In this document: positions 7,892 through 16,709 of the stretch, in pieces
Numbering within the stretch: position 1 is the first letter of the stretch
How the letters are laid out: each line of letters begins with the position of its first letter
Origin: JBOFOR01 sp051659545
Lineage (GTDB): Bacteria > Bacillota > Clostridia > Peptostreptococcales > Peptostreptococcaceae
Direction: 5' to 3'
DNA: 52,165 bases
NCBI RefSeq assembly: GCF_051659545.1
Contig: NZ_JBOFOR010000025.1
Span: forward strand, 1 to 52,165
The notes under the pieces: model-generated
Seen by the model: only the letters and a program-made list of their open reading frames with translations
What the model was told of the DNA's origin: nothing
The model's database searches: none
Position numbers and translations under genes: made by a program

Positions 7892-8712
7892 TAAAGTATA
7901 ATAAAAAAAACATTAATTGTAATTGTAATCGATGCAGTTGTGGACTATGTTGTACAGAAATAAATAATCTGAGTGTAAAAAAGGGTGAAGAAGAAATTCT
8001 AAAAGATATAAATTTAAACGTCAACTGCGGAGAACTAATGGCTATTATAGGTCAAAATGGAGCAGGTAAAAGCACTTTACTAAAGGTAATTATAGGAGAG
8101 GATTCTTATTCTGGCAATCTTTACTTTACAGACGGAGATAAAAAGCTTTCAAGAAAACCTATCATTGGATATGTACCTCAAAAGTTGGATTTTGATTATA
8201 GTTCTCCAATAAGTGTGTTAGACTTTTTTTGTGCTATTCACAGCAATAGACCCTCATATTTACATCATTCAGAGGAAGTTAAGGATAAGTGTATTCAAAG
8301 TTTAATTAAAGTAAATGGAGAAGGGTTAATAAATAAGAAATTAGGAGTATTATCTGGAGGAGAATTACAAAGAGTTTTATTGGCATTAGCTTTAGAACCT
8401 ACACCAGATATATTATTATTAGATGAACCTATATCAGGTATTGATCAAAATGGTTTAAAGATGTTTTATAACATAGTATCAGATCTTAGGAGAAATTATG
8501 ATTTATCTATAATTTTAGTGTCACATGACTTTAATTTGGTAGCTAAGTATGCAGATTGCGCTGTGTTTTTAAATAATAAAACGATTGAATGTATAGGTAC
8601 TCCTAAAGAAGTATTTGAAGATGAAAAAGTCATAGATGTCTTTGGATTAGAATGGAATACCTTTATTGATAAAAGAAGAAAAGGAGTTGAAGAAAATGTC
8701 ACTTTGGTATAA
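7888..8712 (+). CDS. znuC: Zinc/manganese ABC transporter ATPase with cysteine-rich N-terminus
   Basis: The 274-residue ATPase powers the metal importer at the inner face of the membrane. Walker A is GQNGAGKST, the signature is LSGGELQRV, Walker B is ILLLDEP, and the switch histidine is in LVSHD. An extension before the ABC domain carries six cysteines within twelve residues (Cys11, 13, 16, 18, 21, 22), arranged like a metal-binding cluster. This extension is unusual for an ABC ATPase and may bind zinc. It overlaps znuA by four bases and the permease gene by 17. Confidence 0.93.
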   Translation: MIKYNKKNINCNCNRCSCGLCCTEINNLSVKKGEEEILKDINLNVNCGELMAIIGQNGAGKSTLLKVIIGEDSYSGNLYFTDGDKKLSRKPIIGYVPQKLDFDYSSPISVLDFFCAIHSNRPSYLHHSEEVKDKCIQSLIKVNGEGLINKKLGVLSGGELQRVLLALALEPTPDILLLDEPISGIDQNGLKMFYNIVSDLRRNYDLSIILVSHDFNLVAKYADCAVFLNNKTIECIGTPKEVFEDEKVIDVFGLEWNTFIDKRRKGVEENVTLV

Positions 8713-9577
8713 TATTGTTGAATTTTTATTTCCTTTTCAATGGGCTCAGTATGATTTTATGAAGAATGCACTACTATGCATACTATTAGTTACCCCTATG
8801 TTTGGTATACTTGGTACTATGGTTGTAAATAACAAAATGGCATTTTTTTCAGATGCCTTAGGTCATTCTGCTTTGACAGGAATAGCTATAGGTGTTATGT
8901 TTGGAATAGACAATGCTCTTATTTCTATGTTGGGATTTTCGTTACTATTATCAATCGCTATTTTAAATGTAAAAAATGCAAAAACAGCATCTGTAGATAC
9001 TATTATAGGTGTTTTTTCATCTACTGCAGTTGCACTTGGAATAGTAATATTATCTTTTAATGGAGGCTTTAACAAATATTCAGTATATCTTATTGGAGAT
9101 CTACTTAGCATAACTTCTCAAGATTTAATAATGCTTGTTATTTCCTTTGTAGTAGTAATTTTAGTATGGGTTAAATGTTTTAATAAATTTTTAATTGTAA
9201 GTATAAACCCAACTTTTGCAAGAAGCAGAGGTATAAACGTTAAATTGTATGATTATACATTTACATTATTAGTAGCATTTATAGTAACTATTTCTATTCA
9301 ATGGGTGGGCATTTTGGTTATTAGTTCTATGATTATATTACCAGCAGCAGCAGCTCGAAATATTTCTAGCAATGTTAGACAATATCATATATACTCTATA
9401 TGTATTGCTGTATGCTCTGGATTATTAGGGCTATTCGTATCTTATCAGTTAGGGTGTGCTACTGGAGCTACAATAGTTCTTATATGTTCAGTGTTTTTTA
9501 TTTTAACTTACTTTATTAATATAAAAACGATGAAAAATCACATTAAAAAAACTAAAAAAATGAAAAAATCTGTTTAA
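8696..9577 (+). CDS. znuB: Zinc/manganese ABC transporter permease
   Basis: The 293-residue integral membrane protein of the ABC-3 family has about eight hydrophobic segments and conserved stretches such as FFSDALGHSALTGIAIG and ILVISSMIILPAAAA. It forms the membrane channel of the ZnuABC-like importer. I chose ATG 8696, preceded by AAAGGAG. The longer frame from 8666 would add ten charged residues without a better site. The gene overlaps the ATPase gene by 17 bases, pointing to coupled translation. Confidence 0.93.
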   Translation: MSLWYNIVEFLFPFQWAQYDFMKNALLCILLVTPMFGILGTMVVNNKMAFFSDALGHSALTGIAIGVMFGIDNALISMLGFSLLLSIAILNVKNAKTASVDTIIGVFSSTAVALGIVILSFNGGFNKYSVYLIGDLLSITSQDLIMLVISFVVVILVWVKCFNKFLIVSINPTFARSRGINVKLYDYTFTLLVAFIVTISIQWVGILVISSMIILPAAAARNISSNVRQYHIYSICIAVCSGLLGLFVSYQLGCATGATIVLICSVFFILTYFINIKTMKNHIKKTKKMKKSV

Positions 9578-9617
9578 AATATTAAAATAGAGGGTATTTA
9601 TATATTATGATAAAGAT

Positions 9618-9634
9618 ATAATAAATTTTATTAT
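9618..9634. promoter_or_regulatory. Palindrome overlapping a -10 box upstream of rubrerythrin
   Basis: ATAATAAATTTTATTAT has perfect eight-base arms about one centre base. It overlaps TATAAT at 9617-9622, a likely -10. The size and AT pattern recall Fur-family (PerR-type) operators, and peroxide control would fit a rubrerythrin, but the match is loose. Confidence 0.3.
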
Positions 9635-9668
9635 TTAATATTTTAAAAAGGAAGAGGAGGACTATATT

Positions 9669-10214
9669 ATGAAAAAATTTGTTTGTACAGTATGTGGATA
9701 TATACACGAGGGATCTAACCCACCACAAGTTTGCCCAGTATGTAAAGTAGGAGCTGAAAAGTTCGAAGAAATGAAGGGTGAAATGGTTTGGGCTGATGAG
9801 CATAGAATAGGTGTAGCTCAAGGATGTGATGAAGACGTATTAGAAGGTCTTAGAGCTAACTTTGTAGGAGAATGTACAGAAGTAGGAATGTACTTAGCTA
9901 TGAGCCGTCAAGCAGATAGAGAAGGATTTCCAGAAGTAGCAGAAGCATATAGAAGAATAGCTTTTGAAGAAGCTGAACATGCAGCTAAATTTGCGGAATT
10001 ATTAGGAGAAGTAGTAGTAGCAGATACTAAAGCTAATTTAAAAGCTAGAGTAGAAGCTGAATATGGAGCAACTGAAGGAAAATTAAAAATAGCTAAAAAG
10101 GCTAAAGAATTAGGTCTTGATGCTATACATGATACAGTACATGAAATGTGTAAAGATGAAGCTAGACATGGAAAAGCTTTCTTAGGATTATTAGAAAGAC
10201 ATTTTGGAAAGTAA
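9669..10214 (+). CDS. Reverse rubrerythrin
   Basis: The 181-residue protein has the rubredoxin-like iron site first (Cys6, Cys9, Cys22, Cys25) and the ferritin-like diiron four-helix domain second. Its helices carry GECTEVGMYL, FEEAEHAAKFAELLGE and CKDEARHGKAFLGLLERHF. This order defines reverse rubrerythrins, which in clostridia reduce peroxide and oxygen to water with electrons passed from NAD(P)H via flavoproteins and rubredoxins. Strong signals (GGAAGAGGAGGA site, TATAAT, own terminator) suggest high expression. The gene is monocistronic and cytoplasmic. Confidence 0.95.
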   Translation: MKKFVCTVCGYIHEGSNPPQVCPVCKVGAEKFEEMKGEMVWADEHRIGVAQGCDEDVLEGLRANFVGECTEVGMYLAMSRQADREGFPEVAEAYRRIAFEEAEHAAKFAELLGEVVVADTKANLKARVEAEYGATEGKLKIAKKAKELGLDAIHDTVHEMCKDEARHGKAFLGLLERHFGK

Positions 10215-10218
10215 GCAT

Positions 10219-10254
10219 TAAAAAAGCTACTTAAAAATTTAAGTAGCTTTTTTT
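10219..10254. terminator. Bidirectional terminator between rubrerythrin and radical SAM genes
   Basis: GCTACTTAAA and TTTAAGTAGC form a perfect stem flanked by AAAAA on the left and TTTTTTT on the right, so it can stop transcription from both sides. Confidence 0.9.
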
Positions 10255-10259
10255 AATAC

Positions 10260-11207
10260 TTATTTATTTTCGAAGTTGTATTTTATTCCTTGATAAGAGT
10301 TACGAGTGTTTAAAGTAGCATCTATATCGTTTAATACTTCCCATTTTTTCAAACTCCATAAAGGACCTACAAGCTCATCTCTTTTTCCATCTCCAGTAAG
10401 TCTATGAACTATCATAGTGTCAGGTAGTATTTCAAGTTGGTCGCAAACTAAATTTATATATTCTTCTTGAGACATTAAATTTAAGTTTCCTTTTTGTAGC
10501 ATTTTTTCCATAGGGGTATCTTTTATTACGTGAAGTAAGTGTATTTTAATTCCATCCACACCCATATCAGCTACAGCTTTAGCTGTTTCCATCATCATAT
10601 TATAGTCTTCACCTGGAAGTCCATTTATTATATGAACAATAACTTTTATATTCTTAGCTTTTAACTTCTCTAGACCTTTTAAAAATTCATTGTAATCATG
10701 ACCTCTATTTATTAATTTAGAGGTACTGTCGTGAATAGTTTGAAGCCCAAGTTCAACCCATAAATTGGTTCTTTCATTAAGCTCACCTAAATACTCTACT
10801 ACATCATCAGCTAAACAATCAGGTCTTGTTGATATAGAAAGACCAATTACATCATCAAGCTCTAGTATAGTTTCATATTTTTCTTTTAGCACATCAAGAG
10901 GAGCATAAGTGTTAGTATAAGCTTGGAAATACCCAATATACTTTGCATTTGACCATTTTTTGTGCATCATTTCTTTTATATCATTAAATTGTTTTATTAG
11001 ATTATCTTTAGGGTTTCCCGCAAAATCACCAGAGCCTTCTTTACTACAATAAGTGCACCCACCAGAACTTACAGTTCCATCGATGTTAGGGCAAGTAAAC
11101 CCTGCATTTATAGATACTTTGAAGACCTTTTCTCCAAAGATATTTCTAAGATAATAATTCCATGTATGATATCTTTTATTATCAAAAGCATATTTAAATT
11201 TAGTCAA
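10260..11207 (-). CDS. TIGR01212 family radical SAM protein (YhcC-like)
   Basis: This 315-residue radical SAM protein has the unusual cluster spacing of the YhcC/TIGR01212 group, C-x11-C-x2-C (Cys39, Cys51, Cys54 in TCPNIDG...GGCTYC), followed by SAM-fold segments such as GLSISTRPD and WVELGLQT. It is related to the Elp3-like branch, and its physiological substrate is not established. It starts at TTG 11207, with AAAGGTG just upstream. It is a single gene convergent with rubrerythrin. Confidence 0.9.
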   Translation of the reverse strand: MTKFKYAFDNKRYHTWNYYLRNIFGEKVFKVSINAGFTCPNIDGTVSSGGCTYCSKEGSGDFAGNPKDNLIKQFNDIKEMMHKKWSNAKYIGYFQAYTNTYAPLDVLKEKYETILELDDVIGLSISTRPDCLADDVVEYLGELNERTNLWVELGLQTIHDSTSKLINRGHDYNEFLKGLEKLKAKNIKVIVHIINGLPGEDYNMMMETAKAVADMGVDGIKIHLLHVIKDTPMEKMLQKGNLNLMSQEEYINLVCDQLEILPDTMIVHRLTGDGKRDELVGPLWSLKKWEVLNDIDATLNTRNSYQGIKYNFENK

Positions 11208-11393
11208 TTATATCACCTTTTTCTAATAGTATTTATATAGATATGTAATTTATATTACCATAAATAGATTACATATACAAATTACAGATATAACAAGATA
11301 ATAGTTACAACACTGTTACGTCCTTTATTGAATATATATTTTGTAAGAACAATAGAATTTATTAATGAAATTCATTAAGGGGGGATACAAATT

Positions 11394-12800
11394 ATGGATG
11401 AAGAAAAATTAAAAGCAACTCAGGAAGGAGAAAATGAAAAATTAAAAGAAGATAGTAAAGGAATTATAGAAAATTTTAAAGAAAAAAAGGAAGAGATTGA
11501 AACTGAGAATGAAGAAGTAAAAAAAGATGAACTTGATGAATCTAGTAAAACTTTAGAAGAAAAAAATATTAATAATAATAATAAAAAAATATGGATTACG
11601 TTAGGTATACTAGCTTGCGTAGCAGTTTTAGCTCTTATTGGAATGAATAGAGTAGTTTTAAAATATGAAAGTGTAGTATATCCTGGAGTGAGTATTTACA
11701 ATGAAGACTTGTCTAAATTGACTAAAGAACAATTAGATAAAAAACTATATCAACTAGAAAATACTATAAAGAATAAGACTATAAATATAGAAGCAAACAA
11801 AAAATACTATACTGTAAAGATAAAAGATATTACTTTGGGATGTAATATTAAAGATATATCTAATGAAATAATAAATCATAAAAAAGATAAGAATATGTTT
11901 GGAAAATTTATTGCAATAGTTAATAATTCGAAAAAATCGTTTGAATTTAATATTAATATAAATAAAGAAAAATTAAATGATTTAGAAGAAAAAATAGCTA
12001 AAGAAACAAACATAAAGGTAAAAGAGTCTCAAGTTATTATAAACGGAAGTAATATAAGTTGTATAAAAGGTGAAAACGGATTTGAATTACAAAATAATTT
12101 TATCGTTAAAGATATTGATAGTAAATTACAAGGTATAAAAAATTTAAATAGTAATATAAATATAAGCTTAAAATACAAAAAAGAAGTACCTAAAGTAGCT
12201 ATGGAAGATCTTAAAAAGATAGATTCGAAAATATCTACATATACTACAACTTATGAATCTGGATGTGGAAGAAGTAGAAATGTAGAAAATGCAGCTAATA
12301 AAATAGACAATGTATTTTTAATGCCAGGAGAGGAATTTTCATATGAAAAACATGTTGGACCTGTTGTATTATCCAATGGATATACATACGCTCCAGTTAT
12401 AAGTGATGGAGAATTAAAACAAGGTGTAGGTGGAGGAGTTTGTCAGGTTTCTTCAACACTATATAATACGACTTTAAAAGCAGGCATACTTCCTACTCAA
12501 AGAAGGAACCACTCAAAGCCAGTACATTATGTTCCAAGAGGATTAGATGCTACTTTAGCAAGTGGTAGTATAGACTATAAGTTTAAAAATACTTATGAAT
12601 ATCCGATAGTAATAAATACTAAAAGTGGTGGTGGCGTTTTAACAGTAGAATTTTGGTCAAATGAAAAGGCTATGAACGGAATAGAATATAAACCTGTAAG
12701 TTATGCAAGAGGTAATTATGCAAATACTTACTTATATGGATATGATAAAGAAGGAAATAAAGTTTATGAAAAACATATAGATACTAGTATATATAGATAA
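11394..12800 (+). CDS. VanW family membrane protein (copy 1)
   Basis: The 468-residue protein has a highly charged Glu/Lys-rich cytoplasmic N-terminus (1-62), one membrane segment (about 66-84), then an extracellular part. That part consists of a YoaR-like putative peptidoglycan-binding region and the VanW domain (about 290-420, with MPGEEFSYEKHVGP and GGGVCQVSSTLYNT). VanW was named from vancomycin-resistance clusters, but its activity is unknown and the domain is common in clostridial envelopes. No G5 domain follows, unlike the paralogue at 29945. The start is behind AAGGGGGGAT. Nothing links it to resistance genes here. Confidence 0.85.
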   Translation: MDEEKLKATQEGENEKLKEDSKGIIENFKEKKEEIETENEEVKKDELDESSKTLEEKNINNNNKKIWITLGILACVAVLALIGMNRVVLKYESVVYPGVSIYNEDLSKLTKEQLDKKLYQLENTIKNKTINIEANKKYYTVKIKDITLGCNIKDISNEIINHKKDKNMFGKFIAIVNNSKKSFEFNININKEKLNDLEEKIAKETNIKVKESQVIINGSNISCIKGENGFELQNNFIVKDIDSKLQGIKNLNSNINISLKYKKEVPKVAMEDLKKIDSKISTYTTTYESGCGRSRNVENAANKIDNVFLMPGEEFSYEKHVGPVVLSNGYTYAPVISDGELKQGVGGGVCQVSSTLYNTTLKAGILPTQRRNHSKPVHYVPRGLDATLASGSIDYKFKNTYEYPIVINTKSGGGVLTVEFWSNEKAMNGIEYKPVSYARGNYANTYLYGYDKEGNKVYEKHIDTSIYR

Positions 12801-12824
12801 AAGAGGACTAAAAGTCCTCTTTTG
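12801..12824 (+). terminator. Terminator after VanW copy 1
   Basis: AAGAGGACT and AGTCCTCTT form a perfect nine-base stem with a three-base loop and a short T-run, between convergent genes. Confidence 0.75.
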
Positions 12825-12851
12825 TAGTGCTTAAACTAAGTAAATATCACA

Positions 12852-13397
12852 TTAGTTTTTTAATTTTTTACCTGTAGAGAATAAGTATCCTCCTATTAGT
12901 ATTATTAAAATTGATAGCATAGAAGCTATAAAATTAGATAAAAACAAAGGAGAAAATACTAAAGTAAATCCTATTACTAATACAAAGATATTACCAAATC
13001 CAAAACTATAGTAAGGATTATTTCTTCCTTTAAAAAACTTAGCTAATTGAGTATATATGAAATATATACCAAAAGCAAAAGAAATAAGACCTTGAATTTT
13101 TTGAGGGAATAAAAATAACAGTATAGCAATAGTTAAAAGTATAAATTGTATACGTTTGTAAGGCACTACTTCACTCTTAGGAGCGTATCTATTTAACTCA
13201 TTTATATTTTTAAAGTTTAAATAAGCTAAAAATAACATTGTTAGACATAAAGTCCAAGAAACTAACTTTATTCCTAGACCCTTATATAAAAAAGAAATAA
13301 CTCCTAATATAATTAATAATGCTCCTAAAACTGTAAATTTAGAACTATTTTCTTTTTTATAAATAGTATCAAAGTTGATGTCAAATATTCTAAACAT
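12852..13397 (-). CDS. Multi-pass membrane protein of unknown function
   Basis: The 181-residue protein has five to six hydrophobic segments, including VLGALLIILGVISFLY near residues 28-43 and IASMLSILIILIGGYLF near the C-terminus. It ends in a basic tail (GKKLKN). The pattern of short paired helices recalls DUF308/HdeD-type membrane proteins, but I do not recognise a diagnostic motif. The start is behind GAGGTG. It is a single gene convergent with VanW copy 1. Confidence 0.65.
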   Translation of the reverse strand: MFRIFDINFDTIYKKENSSKFTVLGALLIILGVISFLYKGLGIKLVSWTLCLTMLFLAYLNFKNINELNRYAPKSEVVPYKRIQFILLTIAILLFLFPQKIQGLISFAFGIYFIYTQLAKFFKGRNNPYYSFGFGNIFVLVIGFTLVFSPLFLSNFIASMLSILIILIGGYLFSTGKKLKN

Positions 13398-13584
13398 AAT
13401 TACACCTCTTTAATTTAAATTTTTTAAATAATTTAATTATAACAGAAAACAAAGAAAGGATAAATAGGCTTAAAATATAAATTTACCCTATAAATTTACA
13501 AAAAAATATATAAAATAGTTCTTTTATGACTTATAAAATTTATATAATTGTTGAATGTGGAAAAATATTGAAGACTGCATGATT

Positions 13585-13619
13585 ATATGCTACATTCTAT
13601 ATTAAAGAAAGTAGCATAT
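13585..13619. repeat. Hairpin in the 326-base gap before the DUF606 gene
   Basis: ATATGCTAC and GTAGCATAT are perfect nine-base arms. Inside, TTCT and AGAA can extend the stem past a single A-A mismatch. Apart from this hairpin I see nothing definite in 13398-13723. It could be an operator, an RNA structure in the leader of the next gene, or chance. Confidence 0.35.
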
Positions 13620-13723
13620 CCAAATTTGTTAAATATAAAATTATAAACTCCTCATACAAAGGTTATTAATAGATAGGTTGTATCATAAAATTTATTAATA
13701 TATGTTTTAAAGGAGGAATAAGA

Positions 13724-14152
13724 GTGTCAAATCTAGGGGCTATACTATGTGCAATATTAGCTGGAAGTTCTACGGCACTAGAAGCATTTATAAATGGAGA
13801 ACTAGGGAAAAGTACTACAGCATTAATAGCTACATTTATAAGCTTAGTAGCAGGAGCCGTATTTTTTTTAATAAGTATTTTGGTAACAGGAGATTTAAAA
13901 ACTCTTATAAACTTAAATCAACTAAATCCTAAATTACTTTTAGGTGGTGTTTTAGGAGGGTTTGTAATTTATTTTACAGTAAGGGCAATACCTAATTTAG
14001 GAGTATCGAATACTTTGACTTTAATAGTAATATCTCAAATATTAATAGGTTTTTTTATAGATGCAGCAATTTTAGGACAAGAAACGATGTATTTATACAA
14101 TTACATAGGTGCTATTCTTTTAGTTATAGGAACTTTTTTTATACTAAATTAG
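13724..14152 (+). CDS. DMT-superfamily membrane protein, DUF606/YdcZ family
   Basis: The 142-residue protein has about five membrane helices and matches the DUF606 half-size drug/metabolite transporter group. It opens with a SxxxALEAFINGELGKS segment typical of YdcZ proteins, and further on has GGVLGGFVIYFTVRAIPNLG. The substrate is unknown. It starts at GTG 13724 behind AAAGGAGG. The gap to the following Dph6-like gene is 39 bases with no terminator, so the two are probably co-transcribed. Halves of this family often occur as pairs, but only one is present here. Confidence 0.8.
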   Translation: MSNLGAILCAILAGSSTALEAFINGELGKSTTALIATFISLVAGAVFFLISILVTGDLKTLINLNQLNPKLLLGGVLGGFVIYFTVRAIPNLGVSNTLTLIVISQILIGFFIDAAILGQETMYLYNYIGAILLVIGTFFILN

Positions 14153-14191
14153 AGAATACATATAAAAACAAAACATAGGAGGTAAAGTAAG

Positions 14192-14842
14192 TTGACTAAT
14201 GAAAAATTTGTAATGTCATTTAGTGGTGGCAAAGATAGTATATTAGCTTTATATAGAATGATTAAAAGGGGATATGAACCTGTAGCTCTAGTAACTACAA
14301 CTAAAAAAAGTGAAGACAAATCATGGACACATGGACTAAGTGAGAAGCTATTAAACAAAGTTAGTGAGAGTTTAGAAATTCCACTTTTAAAAGCGGAATG
14401 TGATGTAGAAGAATATGAAGAAAAGTTTGAAGAAATGCTAAAAAAAGCTAAGGAAATGGGTGCAAGTATATGTGCATTTGGAGATATAGATATAGAACTT
14501 CATAAACAGTGGGACAAAGATAGATGTAGTAATGTTGATTTAAAACCAGAATTTCCTTTATGGCAAGAAGATAGAGAAAATTTAGTTTATGAATTTATAG
14601 ATAGCGGATTTACTACTATAATAAAAACAGTTAATCTACAAAATATGGGTGAGGAATTTTTAGGTAAAAAGTTAACTAAAAAAGTTGTAGAAGATATAAA
14701 AAATACTGGTTCAGATGCTTGTGGTGAAAATGGTGAATACCACACTTTCGTAATAGATGGTCCTTTGTTTAAGAAAAGCATAGAGTTTGAAAATAAAGGT
14801 GTAGTGCTAGATAATGGATATGGATATTTAAATATTAAATAA
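14192..14842 (+). CDS. Dph6-related ATP pyrophosphatase (DUF71)
   Basis: The 216-residue protein carries the PP-loop SGGKDS at 11-16 and the C-terminal ACGENGEYHTFVIDGP of the diphthine-ammonia ligase/DUF71 group. Archaeal and eukaryotic Dph6 amidates diphthine on EF-2. Bacteria lack diphthamide, so the bacterial members have another, unknown adenylating role, with B12-salvage and RNA-linked roles proposed for relatives. It starts at TTG 14192 behind AGGAGGTAAAG. A strong terminator begins at its stop codon. Confidence 0.85.
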   Translation: MTNEKFVMSFSGGKDSILALYRMIKRGYEPVALVTTTKKSEDKSWTHGLSEKLLNKVSESLEIPLLKAECDVEEYEEKFEEMLKKAKEMGASICAFGDIDIELHKQWDKDRCSNVDLKPEFPLWQEDRENLVYEFIDSGFTTIIKTVNLQNMGEEFLGKKLTKKVVEDIKNTGSDACGENGEYHTFVIDGPLFKKSIEFENKGVVLDNGYGYLNIK

Positions 14843-14888
14843 AAACAAAACTGCCTATGTAAAAAATTACAAGGCAGTTTTGTTTTTA
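14842..14888 (+). terminator. Strong terminator after Dph6-like gene
   Basis: AAAACAAAACTGCCT pairs with AGGCAGTTTTGTTTT, with a further TGTAA/TTACA stem inside and a T-run after. It probably also serves the minus-strand small gene that ends at 14891. Confidence 0.9.
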
Positions 14889-14890
14889 TA

Positions 14891-15022
14891 TTAATTATTT
14901 TTTTCCCATGCTATTATAACAAAATTTTTGTTAGTTTCATTTTTTAACATATTCTCAGCTTTTTTTATAGCTTCTTCATCTTTTTTTGATATATCAGCAA
15001 TTTTGTAAGACTTATTTTCCAT
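14891..15022 (-). CDS. Small 43-residue protein of unknown function
   Basis: This short frame encodes MENKSYKIADISKKDEEAIK and 23 further residues, ending WEKNN. A strong AGGAGG site lies seven bases before the ATG, and the gene ends at a shared terminator, so translation is likely. It is charged and probably helical through the middle (EEAIKKAENMLKN), with a short hydrophobic stretch NFVIIAW near the end. No cysteine and no signal peptide. I do not recognise the family. Its upstream neighbour, 101 bases away on the same strand, is the exported PHP-domain gene. Confidence 0.7.
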   Translation of the reverse strand: MENKSYKIADISKKDEEAIKKAENMLKNETNKNFVIIAWEKNN

Positions 15023-15123
15023 GTTAACCTCCTAAAAATATATTTATATATAGTTTTACAAATTTCAAAAAATATATAATAAAATAAAATTGGAAAAGAA
15101 AATATATAATAAAGTTTAATAAA

Positions 15124-16554
15124 TTACTTACCATTGATCCATATAGGGGCGGTAACAGAATACTTATTGTTGTTTTGAATTATTTTCACATAATAAAATG
15201 TATTTTTTGTAGGTTTTAAAGTGAATTCTAATTTGGCAAGGTTAGAATTAAACTTCTTTTTATAGATTATTTTATTGTTATTGCTTATAACTTGCACCTC
15301 TTCTATTTTGTCATTATCATCATTATCAACTATAGTTACAGAAAAATTAAGTTTAGAAGTTTCATCAATTATAGATCCCATAGGTAAATCATTTACAGTA
15401 TAGTCTATTTTTATATTTTTATCCTCTGTTGCGTATACTCTCATGTTTTTCAAAGCATCGTAGATGGCATCCCTTGTTAAATTAGTGGATAAAATTACGG
15501 TTCTAAATTCATTAGCTATACCAAAGTTAACTCTGTGATTATCTTGGTTGCAAGTAGGAGCAACATGCCAACCTTTATCTAAAGCTAATTGATACATATC
15601 ATAAGCTTTTATGTTTTTACTCATATCTTTGTTATACCCATTTCCAACTTCAAGTAATGACATTACCATATCTCCATAATAAGAGTATTCAAATTGATTA
15701 AATTTACCAAACTTATCACAAGGGTGATTAAATTGACCAATTAAATCATTTTGCTCATACATAAGCATATAAAAGTTTTTTAAATCTATATCTTCCTGCT
15801 CTACAGCTACAAATCCATTAGAATTAAAAATATTTATATGGCCAATGGGGTTTTGTAAAGAATAAGGGTAAGTCATTTCAAATCCACTAAGAGCAATAAA
15901 TTTGTTATCTAAAGTAAATTTATCTCTACATTTTATAAGTTCATTCCACTCACTACTCTTACTACCATCATTTATATTACATAATAAAAAATTGTCTAAC
16001 ATATTTGAGTGTTCACTTATGGCGAAAAAATCCAAATTAGCTTCATCTCTAGCTAAATAGTAAGCATCATTGTAAGTACCTTTTCCGTCGCTTGCACTTG
16101 TATGCGAATGTAAAAGACCGTGATAATGATTGTAAATAGGAGTACCAACAGTAAAATACCATTCTATAATGCTCTTATTCTTGTCAGGTGAAAGGTCACC
16201 AACTTCTAACCTAATTATTTGATTACCTCTTTTAAATTTTTCTAATGGAGTATAGGAAATAAAGTCATTAGTAATTAAACATTTATCTGTAACGTTTTTA
16301 TAGTTAACATATAAATTTATAGAAGACTTATCTATACCACTTTTATCAGAAAAATTAACTTTAATTGAAGGTTTTGCAACTATATATTGTTGGCACTTTA
16401 AAGGGGAAAAAATTTTAATAATGGGACCTGTTTCATCATTAGAAATACAGTCTATTGTTTTATCATTAGATGAAGAATAGTTCTTAAAAAGAGTAAAATT
16501 AAAACAACATATAAAGCTTAATATTATAAAAAATAAAGATATTTTTTTTAACAT
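15124..16554 (-). CDS. Exported PHP-domain metallohydrolase (CehA/McbA-like)
   Basis: The 476-residue protein has an N-terminal hydrophobic signal or anchor (about 5-20), an Ig-like beta domain (about 45-135), then a PHP domain. The PHP domain begins HGLLHSHTSASDGKG, with the H-x-H metal pair near 149-151, followed by AISEHSNM, FNHPCDKFG and CNQDNHRVNFG, which supply further His/Asp ligands. PHP enzymes are phosphoesterases or related hydrolases. The CehA/McbA branch includes secreted carbaryl and nucleic-acid-related hydrolases, so the substrate is open. The start was set at 16554, ten bases behind AAAAAGGA; an in-frame ATG at 16563 overlaps that site. Confidence 0.85.
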   Translation of the reverse strand: MLKKISLFFIILSFICCFNFTLFKNYSSSNDKTIDCISNDETGPIIKIFSPLKCQQYIVAKPSIKVNFSDKSGIDKSSINLYVNYKNVTDKCLITNDFISYTPLEKFKRGNQIIRLEVGDLSPDKNKSIIEWYFTVGTPIYNHYHGLLHSHTSASDGKGTYNDAYYLARDEANLDFFAISEHSNMLDNFLLCNINDGSKSSEWNELIKCRDKFTLDNKFIALSGFEMTYPYSLQNPIGHINIFNSNGFVAVEQEDIDLKNFYMLMYEQNDLIGQFNHPCDKFGKFNQFEYSYYGDMVMSLLEVGNGYNKDMSKNIKAYDMYQLALDKGWHVAPTCNQDNHRVNFGIANEFRTVILSTNLTRDAIYDALKNMRVYATEDKNIKIDYTVNDLPMGSIIDETSKLNFSVTIVDNDDNDKIEEVQVISNNNKIIYKKKFNSNLAKLEFTLKPTKNTFYYVKIIQNNNKYSVTAPIWINGK

Positions 16555-16709
16555 ATAAATCATTCCTTTTTACCTGTTTTATAGTTATAGATTTATCTAA
16601 ATATAAAAATATAATGTTTATATTATGTATTTTTTGCGTGTACATACATGAAATTATAGGTTACTTTAATATAATTTACTAAAGGAAAAATCATCTAAAG
16701 AGGTGAAGT

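Noticed and set aside
11394..12800. Vancomycin resistance locus
   Set aside because: VanW-domain proteins alone do not indicate resistance; no vanH, vanX, D-Ala:D-Lac ligase or VanRS pair is present, and the ddl here looks like an ordinary D-Ala:D-Ala ligase.
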